A stretch of DNA of 39,224 nt from Flavobacteriaceae bacterium (GTDB taxonomy: Bacteria > Bacteroidota > Bacteroidia > Flavobacteriales > Flavobacteriaceae). The notes below the pieces were generated by a model, which did not search any database, was not told the origin of the DNA, and was given only the letters and a program-made list of their open reading frames with translations. Location: NCBI GenBank assembly GCA_029238555.1, contig JAQWFV010000037.1, positions 1-39,224 on the forward strand. Reading direction: 5' to 3'. The position numbers and the translations under genes were made by a program. Position 1 is the stretch's first letter. The number at the start of each line of letters is the position of its first letter. Below, piece after piece: positions 8,005-16,321 of this stretch.

Positions 8005-8012
8005 CAAATGTA
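8005..8012 (-). promoter_or_regulatory. -7 promoter element of the hypothetical lipoprotein
   Basis: TACATTTG on the minus strand matches TAnnTTTG exactly and ends 17 bases before the ATG at 7987. It decides the start: the alternative ATG at 8023 lies upstream of it. Confidence 0.5.
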
Positions 8013-8092
8013 ATTATTTTCAATGCTTTTCTCTATAAATCTGTCAAATACATTTATTTAATATATTTTTATGGTCCCATAAAAACTAAAGA

Positions 8093-9241
8093 ATGAAAGC
8101 TGTTTATTTTGACAATGCTGCAACGACTCCAGTAAGGGGTGAAGTGATTAATAGTATTCAAAACGCCCTAGAAAAATGCTTTGGAAACCCTTCTTCTACA
8201 CACAGTTTTGGTAGGACTGCCAAGACAGCTGTAGAACAGGCAAGAAAAACTATTGCAGCTACTTTAGGAGCTCATCCTTCAGAAATTATATTTACTTCAG
8301 GAGGTACAGAGGCAGATAATATGGTTTTAAAATGTGCTGTAAGGGATTTGGGTGTAAAACATATAGTAACCACTACAATGGAGCACCATGCTGTTTTACA
8401 TACTATAGATGAATTAGTGGCGTTTAATGGAGTTACTGCCCATCATGTAGCAGTAGATGCCAATGGAAATCCAGACCTTTTGGATTTAGAAAAAATACTA
8501 AGCGGGTTAAAAGAGACTGTTTTAGTGAGTTTAATGCATGTTAATAATGAAATTGGAAATATTTTAGACCTTCCCACAGTAGCTGCTCTTTGTGAGTCTT
8601 ATGGGGCTTATCTCCATTCAGATACGGTCCAATCAATTGGTCATTTTCCTTGGGATTTACAAAAGATTAAAATTCACTTTTTAGCTGCAGCTGCTCACAA
8701 ATTTCATGGGCCTAAAGGGATTGGTTTTGCTTATATAAGAAAAGACACTCCTTTAAAATCATTTATTGTAGGAGGCTCACAAGAGCGAGGTTTTAGAGCA
8801 GGTACAGAGCCCTATCACAACATTGTAGGCCTTGAAAAGGCTTTTGTTTTGGCATATGAACACTTGGATAAGGAACGTGTTTATATTGAGGGTTTAAAAA
8901 AGTACTTTATTAGTGAAATAAATAAAGCCATTCCAGCTGTGTCTTTTAACGGTTTTTCGGGGGATATGGAGAAGAGTACCTACACTTTAGTCAATGTGCG
9001 TTTACCATTTAATGCCCAAAAGGCACAGATGCTATTATTTCACCTAGATTTGAAAGGAATTGCTTGTTCTAAAGGGAGCGCCTGTCAGTCTGGAAGTAAC
9101 AAAGGATCACATGTGTTGTCTGCTTTTCTTACAGAGGAACAATTGGCCATGCCCTCTTTGAGGTTTTCTTTTTCTTCATTTAACACTAAAGAAGAAATAG
9201 ATTATACGATTAATGTCTTAAAAGAGTTTTCCGAAAAGTAA
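8093..9241 (+). CDS. Cysteine desulfurase (NifS/IscS family)
   Basis: A 382-residue class V PLP aminotransferase-fold enzyme that takes sulfur from cysteine to give alanine and a protein-bound persulfide, feeding Fe-S cluster or thio-cofactor synthesis. The family N-terminus YFDNAATTP, the PLP lysine K203 in AAHKFHGPKG and the mobile active-site loop CSKGSACQSGSNKGS with catalytic C331 place it in the NifS/IscS group (class I) and not the SufS group. There is no iscU, iscR or suf gene beside it, so its sulfur acceptor cannot be read from context. It appears monocistronic, with its promoter facing away from that of the lipoprotein gene. Confidence 0.92.
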   Translation: MKAVYFDNAATTPVRGEVINSIQNALEKCFGNPSSTHSFGRTAKTAVEQARKTIAATLGAHPSEIIFTSGGTEADNMVLKCAVRDLGVKHIVTTTMEHHAVLHTIDELVAFNGVTAHHVAVDANGNPDLLDLEKILSGLKETVLVSLMHVNNEIGNILDLPTVAALCESYGAYLHSDTVQSIGHFPWDLQKIKIHFLAAAAHKFHGPKGIGFAYIRKDTPLKSFIVGGSQERGFRAGTEPYHNIVGLEKAFVLAYEHLDKERVYIEGLKKYFISEINKAIPAVSFNGFSGDMEKSTYTLVNVRLPFNAQKAQMLLFHLDLKGIACSKGSACQSGSNKGSHVLSAFLTEEQLAMPSLRFSFSSFNTKEEIDYTINVLKEFSEK

Positions 9242-9263
9242 GAATTAGAGATTTTTAAGGCTA

Positions 9264-9923
9264 CTATTTTTCGTAGGGAAATTTTCTACTGGCTTGCCTC
9301 ATCATTGAACCTATAAGTTCATTCGTGTTTTTACCGGTTTTTCTGTCTATCTGTTTCTCGTACTTCCAGAGAAGTTTACCAGTTTTCACATCACTTATTT
9401 TTATGCCTATACGGCCGTATTTAGTATTCCCTGTCACATAATCTAATAATTTAAACGATTTGGTGGCTCCCCTGGATAGCTGAACGTTTAGGGTTATGGT
9501 ACCACTAATAATAGCGTCTACCCCTAAAATTTCTCCCAATTCTTTTACGCTTAAAATATCTAGTGAATTGTAGCCTATTTCTTGTTTTTTTAGAAAAGCA
9601 TTGGTGTCTTTTATATTTTGGAAATTCACCCTGTAATGCTTTCTTTTCTCCATTTTAAGAAAGTATGTTTCTAGGGCTTCTTGAACAGCATAGCCCTCAG
9701 AGGCCTCTAATTCTAATTGCATTTCATCAGTTAATCCTTGTTCTAAATTTACTGAAGCTAGAAAAGGAAGGATCGCAATACTTTGATGCGTGGCAGTGAT
9801 GTTTTTGAATTGTTTATTTTCATAGATATTCTTTTGGCCCAATGCCAATTGTGTAAAGAATAGGCATATGACTGAAATACTAAGTTTTACTTTGTTTTGC
9901 CTATTTAATAATTGATTTTTCAT
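9264..9923 (-). CDS. Secreted protein of CsgG/LpoB-like type (uncharacterised)
   Basis: A 219-residue protein with a signal peptide (hydrophobic 14-29, ending LALGQ). The sequence carries the pattern seen in the CsgG / LpoB / GNA1162 group of periplasmic proteins: an opening strand SIAILPF, a central GVDAIISGTITL, and a late strand GIKISDVKTGKLLWKYE. I infer a similar alpha/beta periplasmic fold, but the family is not certain and no function is known. It lies seven bases after the M23 peptidase gene, so the two are an operon. A periplasmic partner or regulator for the peptidoglycan hydrolase would fit this context. Confidence 0.7.
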   Translation of the reverse strand: MKNQLLNRQNKVKLSISVICLFFTQLALGQKNIYENKQFKNITATHQSIAILPFLASVNLEQGLTDEMQLELEASEGYAVQEALETYFLKMEKRKHYRVNFQNIKDTNAFLKKQEIGYNSLDILSVKELGEILGVDAIISGTITLNVQLSRGATKSFKLLDYVTGNTKYGRIGIKISDVKTGKLLWKYEKQIDRKTGKNTNELIGSMMRQASRKFPYEK

Positions 9924-9930
9924 AGTGTAT

Positions 9931-11628
9931 TTAAAGGCTTAAGAGAGTGGTGTATGTCTGGGAATTTCCCAACATATCTATGACTTGTATTGTTAATTCG
10001 TTGTTTTTTTGAAGATTTGTTCTTGCACCTATATGATGGGTAAGTGTATTGGTTTTAGGTTCGTATTCCATGAGAATCCATTCTCCGTTTAAACTTCCTG
10101 AGTAGCTTTCAATTCCGGTTTCTTGATCTTTAATTTCAAGACTCAAAAACTGATAATTTCTAATATTTTGATTGCTCTTAAAGTTTTTTGGTCTTATGCT
10201 TGGAGGTATAGAGTCTTGTTTAACTACATAGGTTCCCAATTTATTGGTCTTAGTACTCAGCCAATCACCGTCTTTTTTAGTAGTGCTGTAAATGGAAGAC
10301 TTTGAACCGAGCATGTAAGCAATGTAACTGTATTTAGAAAAGGAACTGTTCTGTGAATTAAAACTTAGGGTAAATGGTTTTTTTACTGCCCACATAGGTT
10401 TGTGTACGCTAATAGTATCTTTAGTCGTTTCTAAGTTTAAATAAACATCTTCGTAAAAGCTATTAGCCGGGAAATAGAGACTGCCATGGGCTAGTTTGTA
10501 ATGTGCAGGATTTTTAGACCATACTGGGAAAGGTGTTTTGTTAAGTGTTTTTTTTATTGTTACTTCTTCTGAAGTACCTAAAACAGGTATCTTAATTCTT
10601 ATATTATTGCCATGAATGTCCATTAGGGTCAGTTCAAGATCAATTGTTTCATTGGGCTTTATGCTAACAATCCCTTTGTTTTTTATTGTTTTAAATATAC
10701 TTAATGGTTTTCGTGCATTTTGAAACAATTGTACAATACGCTCCCTATGTTTAATCAAATGTGGATAGTCTATGAGCGTATTAATACCCTTAGTTTCATT
10801 AAATGAAAATTGGTCTAATTTAATTTCACCAATCAGCGTATCATTTAATGAAAGTCTATATTGATAAATACCATTTTTATTTGCGGTTAGTTCTTGTCTG
10901 TCATAGCCTTTGACTCCTATGTAAAATGATCCTTTTGCCTCTATAGGACTTACCTGATAAATGCCTTCAGGGGTTCTTTTAAATGAAAGTTGCACTTTGT
11001 TTTCACTTCTGTTTATATGACTACTTTCACCTATGGGATAAGCGAATAGTTTTTGAAGGGTTGGTGGTGTTTTGTCCAATACTTCATAGGGGAACTGAAG
11101 TGGATTTATAGCTATGGCAGTACCAGTTTTTCTCATTTCAAAGTGAAGGTGTGGTGCGGTGGACCCACCACTATTTCCAGAAAATGCAATAGGGCTGTCT
11201 TTGTACACTTTGAGACTGTCTTTTTTTGGAAAAAGCTGAATGGTATACGATTTGTTAGCGTATTGTTTGTCTTGCACAAATTTTTCTATTTCAGGAGAAA
11301 ACTTTTGTAAATGGGCGTATACGCTACTAGTACCATTGTAATGGTTTACATAGAGCACTTTTCCATATCCCCAATGTGAAATTTTTATTCTAGACACATA
11401 GCCATCTGCAATAGAGAATACTTTTAGGCCTTGCTGGTGTTTTGTTTTAATATCTAAGCCTGAATGAAAATGATCAGACCTTAGCTCACCAAAATTACCA
11501 GCTAATAATAAGGGGATGTTAAGGGGCGCATTGTATATAGTATCTGAAACCTTGTTGTCCAAAGCTTTTTGAGCGTACAATGGACCAACTAATAAACCTA
11601 ATGCGAAAAAAAAATACAGTGTTTTCAT
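9931..11628 (-). CDS. M23 family (LytM) metallopeptidase
   Basis: A 565-residue exported protein with a signal peptide (residues 1-20, ending LYAQ). Its LytM domain (about 40-185) has all zinc and catalytic residues in place: HSGLD (H55, D59), H106 in VYAHLQKF and PHLHFE (H160, H162). Such enzymes cut peptide cross-links in peptidoglycan, and a complete site argues for an active hydrolase and not an EnvC-type activator. The remaining 380 residues are beta-rich and of unknown role, as is common for Bacteroidota M23 proteins. It is followed by the CsgG/LpoB-like gene after seven bases. A -7 box ends eight bases before the ATG. Confidence 0.9.
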   Translation of the reverse strand: MKTLYFFFALGLLVGPLYAQKALDNKVSDTIYNAPLNIPLLLAGNFGELRSDHFHSGLDIKTKHQQGLKVFSIADGYVSRIKISHWGYGKVLYVNHYNGTSSVYAHLQKFSPEIEKFVQDKQYANKSYTIQLFPKKDSLKVYKDSPIAFSGNSGGSTAPHLHFEMRKTGTAIAINPLQFPYEVLDKTPPTLQKLFAYPIGESSHINRSENKVQLSFKRTPEGIYQVSPIEAKGSFYIGVKGYDRQELTANKNGIYQYRLSLNDTLIGEIKLDQFSFNETKGINTLIDYPHLIKHRERIVQLFQNARKPLSIFKTIKNKGIVSIKPNETIDLELTLMDIHGNNIRIKIPVLGTSEEVTIKKTLNKTPFPVWSKNPAHYKLAHGSLYFPANSFYEDVYLNLETTKDTISVHKPMWAVKKPFTLSFNSQNSSFSKYSYIAYMLGSKSSIYSTTKKDGDWLSTKTNKLGTYVVKQDSIPPSIRPKNFKSNQNIRNYQFLSLEIKDQETGIESYSGSLNGEWILMEYEPKTNTLTHHIGARTNLQKNNELTIQVIDMLGNSQTYTTLLSL

Positions 11629-11636
11629 TTGATGTT

Positions 11637-11644
11637 CAAAAGTA
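11637..11644 (-). promoter_or_regulatory. -7 promoter element of the M23 peptidase operon
   Basis: TACTTTTG on the minus strand matches TAnnTTTG exactly and ends eight bases from the ATG at 11626-11628, implying a leader of only a few bases. Confidence 0.5.
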
Positions 11645-11771
11645 AATAAACTGCCTTAGATACAGAAGGGCTTGGAGGCTTTATCCGGATAATTTTGTCT
11701 ATAATTTTGGGCTGACATTTAATAAATTTAAAACTATTGGGCTGCAATTCTAAGAATACCAAGTTTTATAT

Positions 11772-11779
11772 TAACTTTG
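11772..11779 (+). promoter_or_regulatory. -7 promoter element of the coiled-coil/zapA operon
   Basis: TAACTTTG fits TAnnTTTG and ends 24 bases before the ATG at 11804. It also supports choosing that ATG over the TTG at 11798, although both lie downstream of the box. Confidence 0.45.
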
Positions 11780-11803
11780 TTTTATTAGTATGGACAGTTG
11801 CAA

Positions 11804-12094
11804 ATGAATCATCTTAAAGAAATTGTAGGTTCTTTAGAAAATAAGGTAAGCAAATTAGTTCACCATTTAGAAGGAGTTAAAGAGAATTCTGCCCTTTTAA
11901 GAAAGGAACTTGATGAAGCGAAAAAAACCTGTGAATACGCAAAATCACAGGCCACTTATTGGGAAGAGAAATACAATGCTTTAAAATTAGCACAGTCTAT
12001 GTTAGGCAGTGATGAAAACACTACCGAAGCGAAACTGAAGATTAACACCTTAATAAAAGAGCTTGACTATTGTATAGGGGCGCTCTCTAAATAA
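11804..12094 (+). CDS. Small coiled-coil protein, gene pair with zapA
   Basis: A 96-residue protein made almost entirely of heptad-patterned helix (about residues 2-60: EIVGSLENKVSKLVHHLEG, then LLRKELDEAKKTCEY), with a short C-terminal helix TLIKELDYCIGALSK. No signal peptide or membrane segment. The ATG at 11804 is preferred to the in-frame TTG at 11798. The zapA start follows three bases after its stop, so the two are cotranscribed and probably coupled. I do not know a named family for it. Its size, all-coiled-coil build and zapA linkage suggest a division-related partner comparable in concept to proteobacterial ZapB, which is inference only. Confidence 0.8.
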   Translation: MNHLKEIVGSLENKVSKLVHHLEGVKENSALLRKELDEAKKTCEYAKSQATYWEEKYNALKLAQSMLGSDENTTEAKLKINTLIKELDYCIGALSK

Positions 12095-12097
12095 TGT

Positions 12098-12388
12098 ATG
12101 TCAAATACGTTTAAAATAAAGCTTTCAATTGCTGACAGGGTATATCCATTGACGATTGCTCCATCTCAAGAGGAAGGTTTAAGAAAAGCCGCTAAACAAA
12201 TAGAATTGCTTGCTAAAAACTTTGAGCAAAATTATGCTGTGAGGGATAAACAAGATGTTTTGGCCATGTGCGCCTTGCATTTTGCCTCAAAGACAACTCA
12301 GAGTAATATAGAAGAATCTCAAGATAATAAAGAGGTTCAAGAGCGTTTAAAAGCGCTTGAGGAAGTGATTGACAATTCGTTAGGATAA
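12098..12388 (+). CDS. zapA: Cell division protein ZapA
   Basis: A 96-residue protein with the ZapA layout: an N-terminal beta/alpha head (about 1-45, FKIKLSIADRVYPLTIAPSQ then GLRKAAKQIELLAKNF) and a C-terminal coiled coil (KEVQERLKALEEVIDNSL). ZapA binds FtsZ and cross-links its filaments at the Z-ring. It sits between the small coiled-coil gene and the 6S-like RNA. Another ATG four bases upstream is out of frame. The same zapA, 6S RNA order is known in gammaproteobacteria. Confidence 0.88.
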   Translation: MSNTFKIKLSIADRVYPLTIAPSQEEGLRKAAKQIELLAKNFEQNYAVRDKQDVLAMCALHFASKTTQSNIEESQDNKEVQERLKALEEVIDNSLG

Positions 12389-12412
12389 TACGTTCTTTTA
12401 AATAACATCATT

Positions 12413-12583
12413 GCCCACACTGGTATTTATTTTTTGACAAACTCAACGCTAATTTTTTTTAAAAGGGTGAGTTTAGATTATGCAAGCATGCCTTACTCGT
12501 ATAAGGAAACTTAAGTAATTTGTTAGCCCTAAACCTGTTTATTCAGAGTTTGTTCAAAACCCAATCCAATGTGGGCTTTTTTT
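12413..12583 (+). ncRNA. ssrS: 6S RNA (6S-Flavo type)
   Basis: The 215-base gap between zapA and rny folds as one long rod. The terminal stem is GCCCACACTGG (12413-12423) with CCAATGTGGGC (12566-12576), 10 of 11 paired. Next come ACAAACTC (12437-12444) with GAGTTTGT (12546-12553), extended by TTTTG/CAAAA. GCTAA/TTAGC (12448-12452, 12523-12527) then borders a large internal loop. The apical arm has AGTTT/AAACT (12470-12474, 12507-12511) and CCTTA/TAAGG (12491-12495, 12502-12506). A T-run follows the rod. Length of about 170, rod shape, internal bubble and position fit 6S RNA, which mimics an open promoter and binds sigma-70 RNA polymerase. The Bacteroidota form is known as 6S-Flavo. Ends are approximate, and no covariance search was run. 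Confidence 0.78.
12566..12583 (+). terminator. 3' end/terminator of the 6S-like RNA
   Basis: The 3' arm of the terminal stem (12566-12576) is followed directly by seven T (12577-12583), so the closing helix of the RNA probably also acts as its terminator. It would limit read-through from zapA into rny. Confidence 0.5.
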
Positions 12584-12603
12584 ATATAATTAATTAAATA
12601 CAA

Positions 12604-14172
12604 ATGGATAGTACAACAATCATAATATCGGCCGTTTTAGGCCTTGCAGTTGGGTTTGCTATCGCAAAGTTTTTGGAAAAGGGGAAAGCCTCAAAGACCA
12701 TTATCAATGCGAGAAAAGACGCACTTGCAATTATTAAAAACGCTAAAAACGAAGGCGAGAATATTAAAAAAGACAAAATATTTCAGGCCAAAGAGCGCTT
12801 TTTGGAGTTAAAAGCAGAACATGAGAAGGTGATCCTTTCAAAGGAGAAAAAAATTGGAGAATCTGAAAAACGTACCAGAGATAAAGAATCTCAAGTGAGC
12901 AATGAATTGTCTAAGACAAAAAAAATAAATGACTCATTAGAGCAAAAGATTGCGGAAACGACTCACAAAGCTGAAATTCTAGATAAAAAGCAGTCGGAAT
13001 TAGATAAACTGCACAAAAATCAAGTACAGCAACTCGAGGTTATTTCTGGCTTGTCTGCAGATGAAGCTAAGGAACAGTTATTGGCTTCTTTGAAAGATGT
13101 GGCTAAATCTGACGCTATGGCCTATATGCAATCTACCATGGAAGAGGCTAAGTTAACCGCCCAGCAAGAAGCTAAAAAAATCATCATTAACACCATTCAA
13201 AGGATTGGTACAGAGGAAGCGGTGGAAAACTGTGTTTCCGTATTTAATCTTGAATCAGACGACGTTAAAGGTAGAATTATTGGTAGAGAGGGTAGAAATA
13301 TCAGGGCTATTGAGGCAGCTACTGGAGTAGAGATTATTGTAGACGACACACCAGATGCTATAATTCTTTCATGTTTTGATTCTGTGCGTAGGGAGATTGC
13401 TAGATTGTCATTGCACAAATTAGTGACTGATGGTAGAATTCACCCTGCTAGAATTGAAGAGGTTGTTAAGAAAACAGAGAAGCAAATTGAAGAAGAAATT
13501 ATAGACATAGGTAAGCGTACCGTAATTGATTTAGGAATTCATGGATTACATCCTGAACTCATTAAAGCGGTTGGACGTATGAAGTATCGTTCTTCTTACG
13601 GCCAGAATCTATTGCAACACTCTAGAGAAGTGGCTAAGCTTTGTGGAGTTATGGCTGCTGAATTGGGGATTAATGCAAAACTAGCCAAGCGTGCAGGTCT
13701 TCTTCACGATATTGGTAAAGTTCCTAATACAGAGGCAGAGGTAGAAACCCCTCACGCTATCTTGGGAATGCAATGGGCTGAGAAGTTTGGAGAAAAGCCA
13801 GATGTATGTAATGCTATTGGAGCCCACCATGATGAAATTGAAATGAATACCCTTATCGCTCCTATTGTACAAGTCTGTGATGCCATTAGTGGTGCAAGAC
13901 CAGGAGCTAGAAGACAGGTATTAGACTCTTATATTCAAAGATTAAAAGACTTAGAAGATGTTGCTTTTGGTTTTCCAGGAGTGCAGAAAGCCTATGCCAT
14001 TCAGGCGGGTAGGGAATTAAGGGTAATTGTAGAAAGTGAGCGCGTTACAGATGACCAAGCTTCTGAACTATCCTTTGAAATTTCACAAAAGATTCAGACA
14101 GATATGACTTATCCTGGTCAAGTTAAGATCACTGTGATTAGAGAAACTAGGGCTGTAAATGTAGCCAAGTAG
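12604..14172 (+). CDS. rny: Ribonuclease Y
   Basis: A 522-residue membrane-anchored endoribonuclease that starts mRNA decay. An N-terminal transmembrane helix (about 4-23) is followed by a long charged coiled coil (about 25-170), a KH RNA-binding domain ([15 protein letters not shown], about 220-275) and an HD metal-dependent phosphodiesterase domain with the HD pair H368-D369 in LLHDIGK. This is the standard full-length RNase Y order and size. The gene follows the 6S-like RNA by about 20 bases with no obvious -7 box of its own, and ends at a strong bidirectional terminator. Confidence 0.95.
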   Translation: MDSTTIIISAVLGLAVGFAIAKFLEKGKASKTIINARKDALAIIKNAKNEGENIKKDKIFQAKERFLELKAEHEKVILSKEKKIGESEKRTRDKESQVSNELSKTKKINDSLEQKIAETTHKAEILDKKQSELDKLHKNQVQQLEVISGLSADEAKEQLLASLKDVAKSDAMAYMQSTMEEAKLTAQQEAKKIIINTIQRIGTEEAVENCVSVFNLESDDVKGRIIGREGRNIRAIEAATGVEIIVDDTPDAIILSCFDSVRREIARLSLHKLVTDGRIHPARIEEVVKKTEKQIEEEIIDIGKRTVIDLGIHGLHPELIKAVGRMKYRSSYGQNLLQHSREVAKLCGVMAAELGINAKLAKRAGLLHDIGKVPNTEAEVETPHAILGMQWAEKFGEKPDVCNAIGAHHDEIEMNTLIAPIVQVCDAISGARPGARRQVLDSYIQRLKDLEDVAFGFPGVQKAYAIQAGRELRVIVESERVTDDQASELSFEISQKIQTDMTYPGQVKITVIRETRAVNVAK

Positions 14173-14197
14173 TTAGTTTGCGATGAAATCCTAGTGT

Positions 14198-14233
14198 AAA
14201 AAAAGCCCTGCTCAGCGAGCAGGGCTTTTTTTT
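14198..14233. terminator. Bidirectional terminator between rny and the DUF349 gene
   Basis: Perfect 9-bp GC-rich stem GCCCTGCTC (14205-14213) with GAGCAGGGC (14217-14225), loop AGC, preceded by seven A and followed by eight T. The flanking A and T tracts extend the helix and make it work on both strands, as needed for the convergent genes on either side. Confidence 0.95.
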
Positions 14234-14248
14234 GTCTTAAGGTATGCT

Positions 14249-16204
14249 TTACTCTGTTGCTCCTTCCTCAGTAGCTTCTTCGTTTGCAGCCTCTTCTTCC
14301 TCTTTATTTATTTTATGTGTTAGTATATTGACCTTTTTGAGTTTTTCTTTCCAAGTGTCAATATCTTCTTTGTGTTTATTAATTTTATGGACAACTTCTT
14401 TAACTACAGGATTGTCTTCAGATGCATTTGAAAAGAATTCTAAGTTGTTTTCTAATTGTCGCATCTCATTTTTAGACTCTTCAATCTTTTTGCGAATAAA
14501 AGCTTTTTCGTTAGCAAGTGCATAGTCATTATCAGAACTGGCCAACTGATTGAGTTTGTCTCCGTATTTAAGCAATTCCCCCGCCTGTTTGTCAATATTT
14601 AATTTAAGAAATAGGGCGTCTAAAACCTTATTAAAGGTATTGTTAATGTTTTTGCTTTTAAAAGGTACCCTTCCAATATTTTTCCAAGCAGCTATTTGTG
14701 CTTTTATAAAAGTGAGGTCTTTTTCATTATCTGCCCCTAGGTCATATGCTTTTAAGTCTGCCAGCACCTTCTCTTTGGCGGTTAAATTTTCCTCTTCTAC
14801 AGCATTGTTTGCATTTTTACTCTTATTCACATTGGTGAAATAGGTATTACAAGCAGCCTTAAATGATTTCCAGATTTTATCTGAATACTTCCTAGGTACA
14901 TGCCCAATTGTTTTCCACTCATTTTGAATACGCTTAAAAGTCTGCGTAGTTTCATCACTCACTTCGCTATCTTTGAGGGAATTAGCAGTTTCTAGTAATG
15001 CTTTCTTTGCATCAAGATTTTCTTGCTGCTCATTTTTTAAGTGCTTGTAGAAACTATTTTTATGCTGATTAAATAGCTTAGTAGCAGCTTTAAATGCTTT
15101 CCAGGTTTTTTCATTTTGTTTTTGAGGTACTTTTCCAGTTTCAAAAAATGTATTCCTGAGGGTTTCTACCGTTTTCATCTGGCTTTGAATCCCTTTATGT
15201 GTAGTGGCAATACCTTCACTAACCGCATTAATCTTAGCTATAATTTCAAGCTTTATTTCTAGATTTCCTTCAAAACCTTTTTCTAAGGATTTAAAATGCT
15301 CTTGTCTTTTTTCATGAATGACCTTAGTAGCTGCGCTAAAACGATCCCAAACTGCCTCTCTATTTTCCTTGTCTACAGGACCTAGATCTTCTTTCCATAT
15401 TTTATGAAGTGTTTGAAGCTCTTGGAATGCTTTATGAATATCAGTTTCTGTCTGAAGTGCTTCTGCTTTTTCAATAATTTTGAGTTTTTCCTCAAGATTG
15501 TGTTTAAAATCTAAGTCCCTCAGTTCCCTGTTAAGGTTTAAGAAATCATAAAAGATTTCCATATGATGGTGATAGGTTTTCCAAGCATCATTGTAGTGAG
15601 TTCTTGGAATTGCCCCTGCATTTTTCCATTCTTTTTGTATTTCCTTAAAGTTCTTGTAAGTGTCGTTAATGTCTTCTTCTACATTTACTAAGCCCTTGAG
15701 TCTTTCTATGAGATCTAGGCGTTTCTTGAGGTTGTTTTGAAGGTTAGACTCTAAGGTTTTATAATAGGCGTCTTTTTTCTCGCGATACTCGCCATACACC
15801 TCATTAAATTGTCTTTTGGCTACAGAATTGTATCTAAAGTCTATTTCGTTACCGCCTCCCTCTATGAACTCTGCCTTTTTTTGTTCCAAGAAATCTTGAA
15901 ATTTAACATCAAAGGCTGCTTTTATAGCGTCCACATTCTTTTTAATTGCTTGGACTTTTTCATTTTTGACTAGCCTTTGAAGTTCCCCGACTAGATTTTC
16001 CATATTCAATGTTTCATAGTCCAAATCTGGAATACTATGTCTGGAAGCATTATCTACATCTTCTGCGTCTTCTGCATTAGAATTATCAATTTCAGATTGA
16101 GGATCTTCTTGCGAAGTATTTTCCTCATGATGGGTTTGTTTTTCAACTTTTAAATCTTCCTTTCCTACCGGATCTTGTAGGTTTCCGTCTTTTTCTTCTA
16201 ACAT
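14249..16204 (-). CDS. DUF349 repeat protein
   Basis: A 651-residue cytoplasmic, highly charged helical protein. After an acidic, low-complexity N-terminus (about 1-60), five DUF349 repeats can be recognised by their core Trp and Gly-x-hydrophobic-Pro pattern: EWKNAGAIPR, IWKEDLGPVD, FFETGKVPQK, EWKTIGHVPR and AWKNIGRVPF. Each is followed by a helix of the WKxFKAA type. The C-terminus is again acidic (EEEEAANEEATEEGATE). DUF349 proteins have no agreed function in Bacteroidota. It is the last gene of the minus-strand run, 118 bases after aroE, and may have its own promoter. Confidence 0.88.
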   Translation of the reverse strand: MLEEKDGNLQDPVGKEDLKVEKQTHHEENTSQEDPQSEIDNSNAEDAEDVDNASRHSIPDLDYETLNMENLVGELQRLVKNEKVQAIKKNVDAIKAAFDVKFQDFLEQKKAEFIEGGGNEIDFRYNSVAKRQFNEVYGEYREKKDAYYKTLESNLQNNLKKRLDLIERLKGLVNVEEDINDTYKNFKEIQKEWKNAGAIPRTHYNDAWKTYHHHMEIFYDFLNLNRELRDLDFKHNLEEKLKIIEKAEALQTETDIHKAFQELQTLHKIWKEDLGPVDKENREAVWDRFSAATKVIHEKRQEHFKSLEKGFEGNLEIKLEIIAKINAVSEGIATTHKGIQSQMKTVETLRNTFFETGKVPQKQNEKTWKAFKAATKLFNQHKNSFYKHLKNEQQENLDAKKALLETANSLKDSEVSDETTQTFKRIQNEWKTIGHVPRKYSDKIWKSFKAACNTYFTNVNKSKNANNAVEEENLTAKEKVLADLKAYDLGADNEKDLTFIKAQIAAWKNIGRVPFKSKNINNTFNKVLDALFLKLNIDKQAGELLKYGDKLNQLASSDNDYALANEKAFIRKKIEESKNEMRQLENNLEFFSNASEDNPVVKEVVHKINKHKEDIDTWKEKLKKVNILTHKINKEEEEAANEEATEEGATE

Positions 16205-16321
16205 GTTATATGGTTTTTGTCAGTTCAAAATAGAGAGGGTTTCTGCCCTTTCTTATCCTTAGTAATATACTAACATATAACTATATATAAAAATTTATTG
16301 TTTTTTTAAACCCTAAGTATT

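Noticed and set aside
7988..8023. Longer N-terminus for the hypothetical lipoprotein from the ATG at 8023
   Set aside because: It would begin upstream of a TAnnTTTG box and place extra residues before a normal lipoprotein signal.
14249..16204. Possible mobile or phage-derived origin of the repetitive, low-complexity DUF349 gene
   Set aside because: The repeats are protein-level DUF349 units typical of the family, with base use like the neighbours and no flanking direct or inverted repeats.
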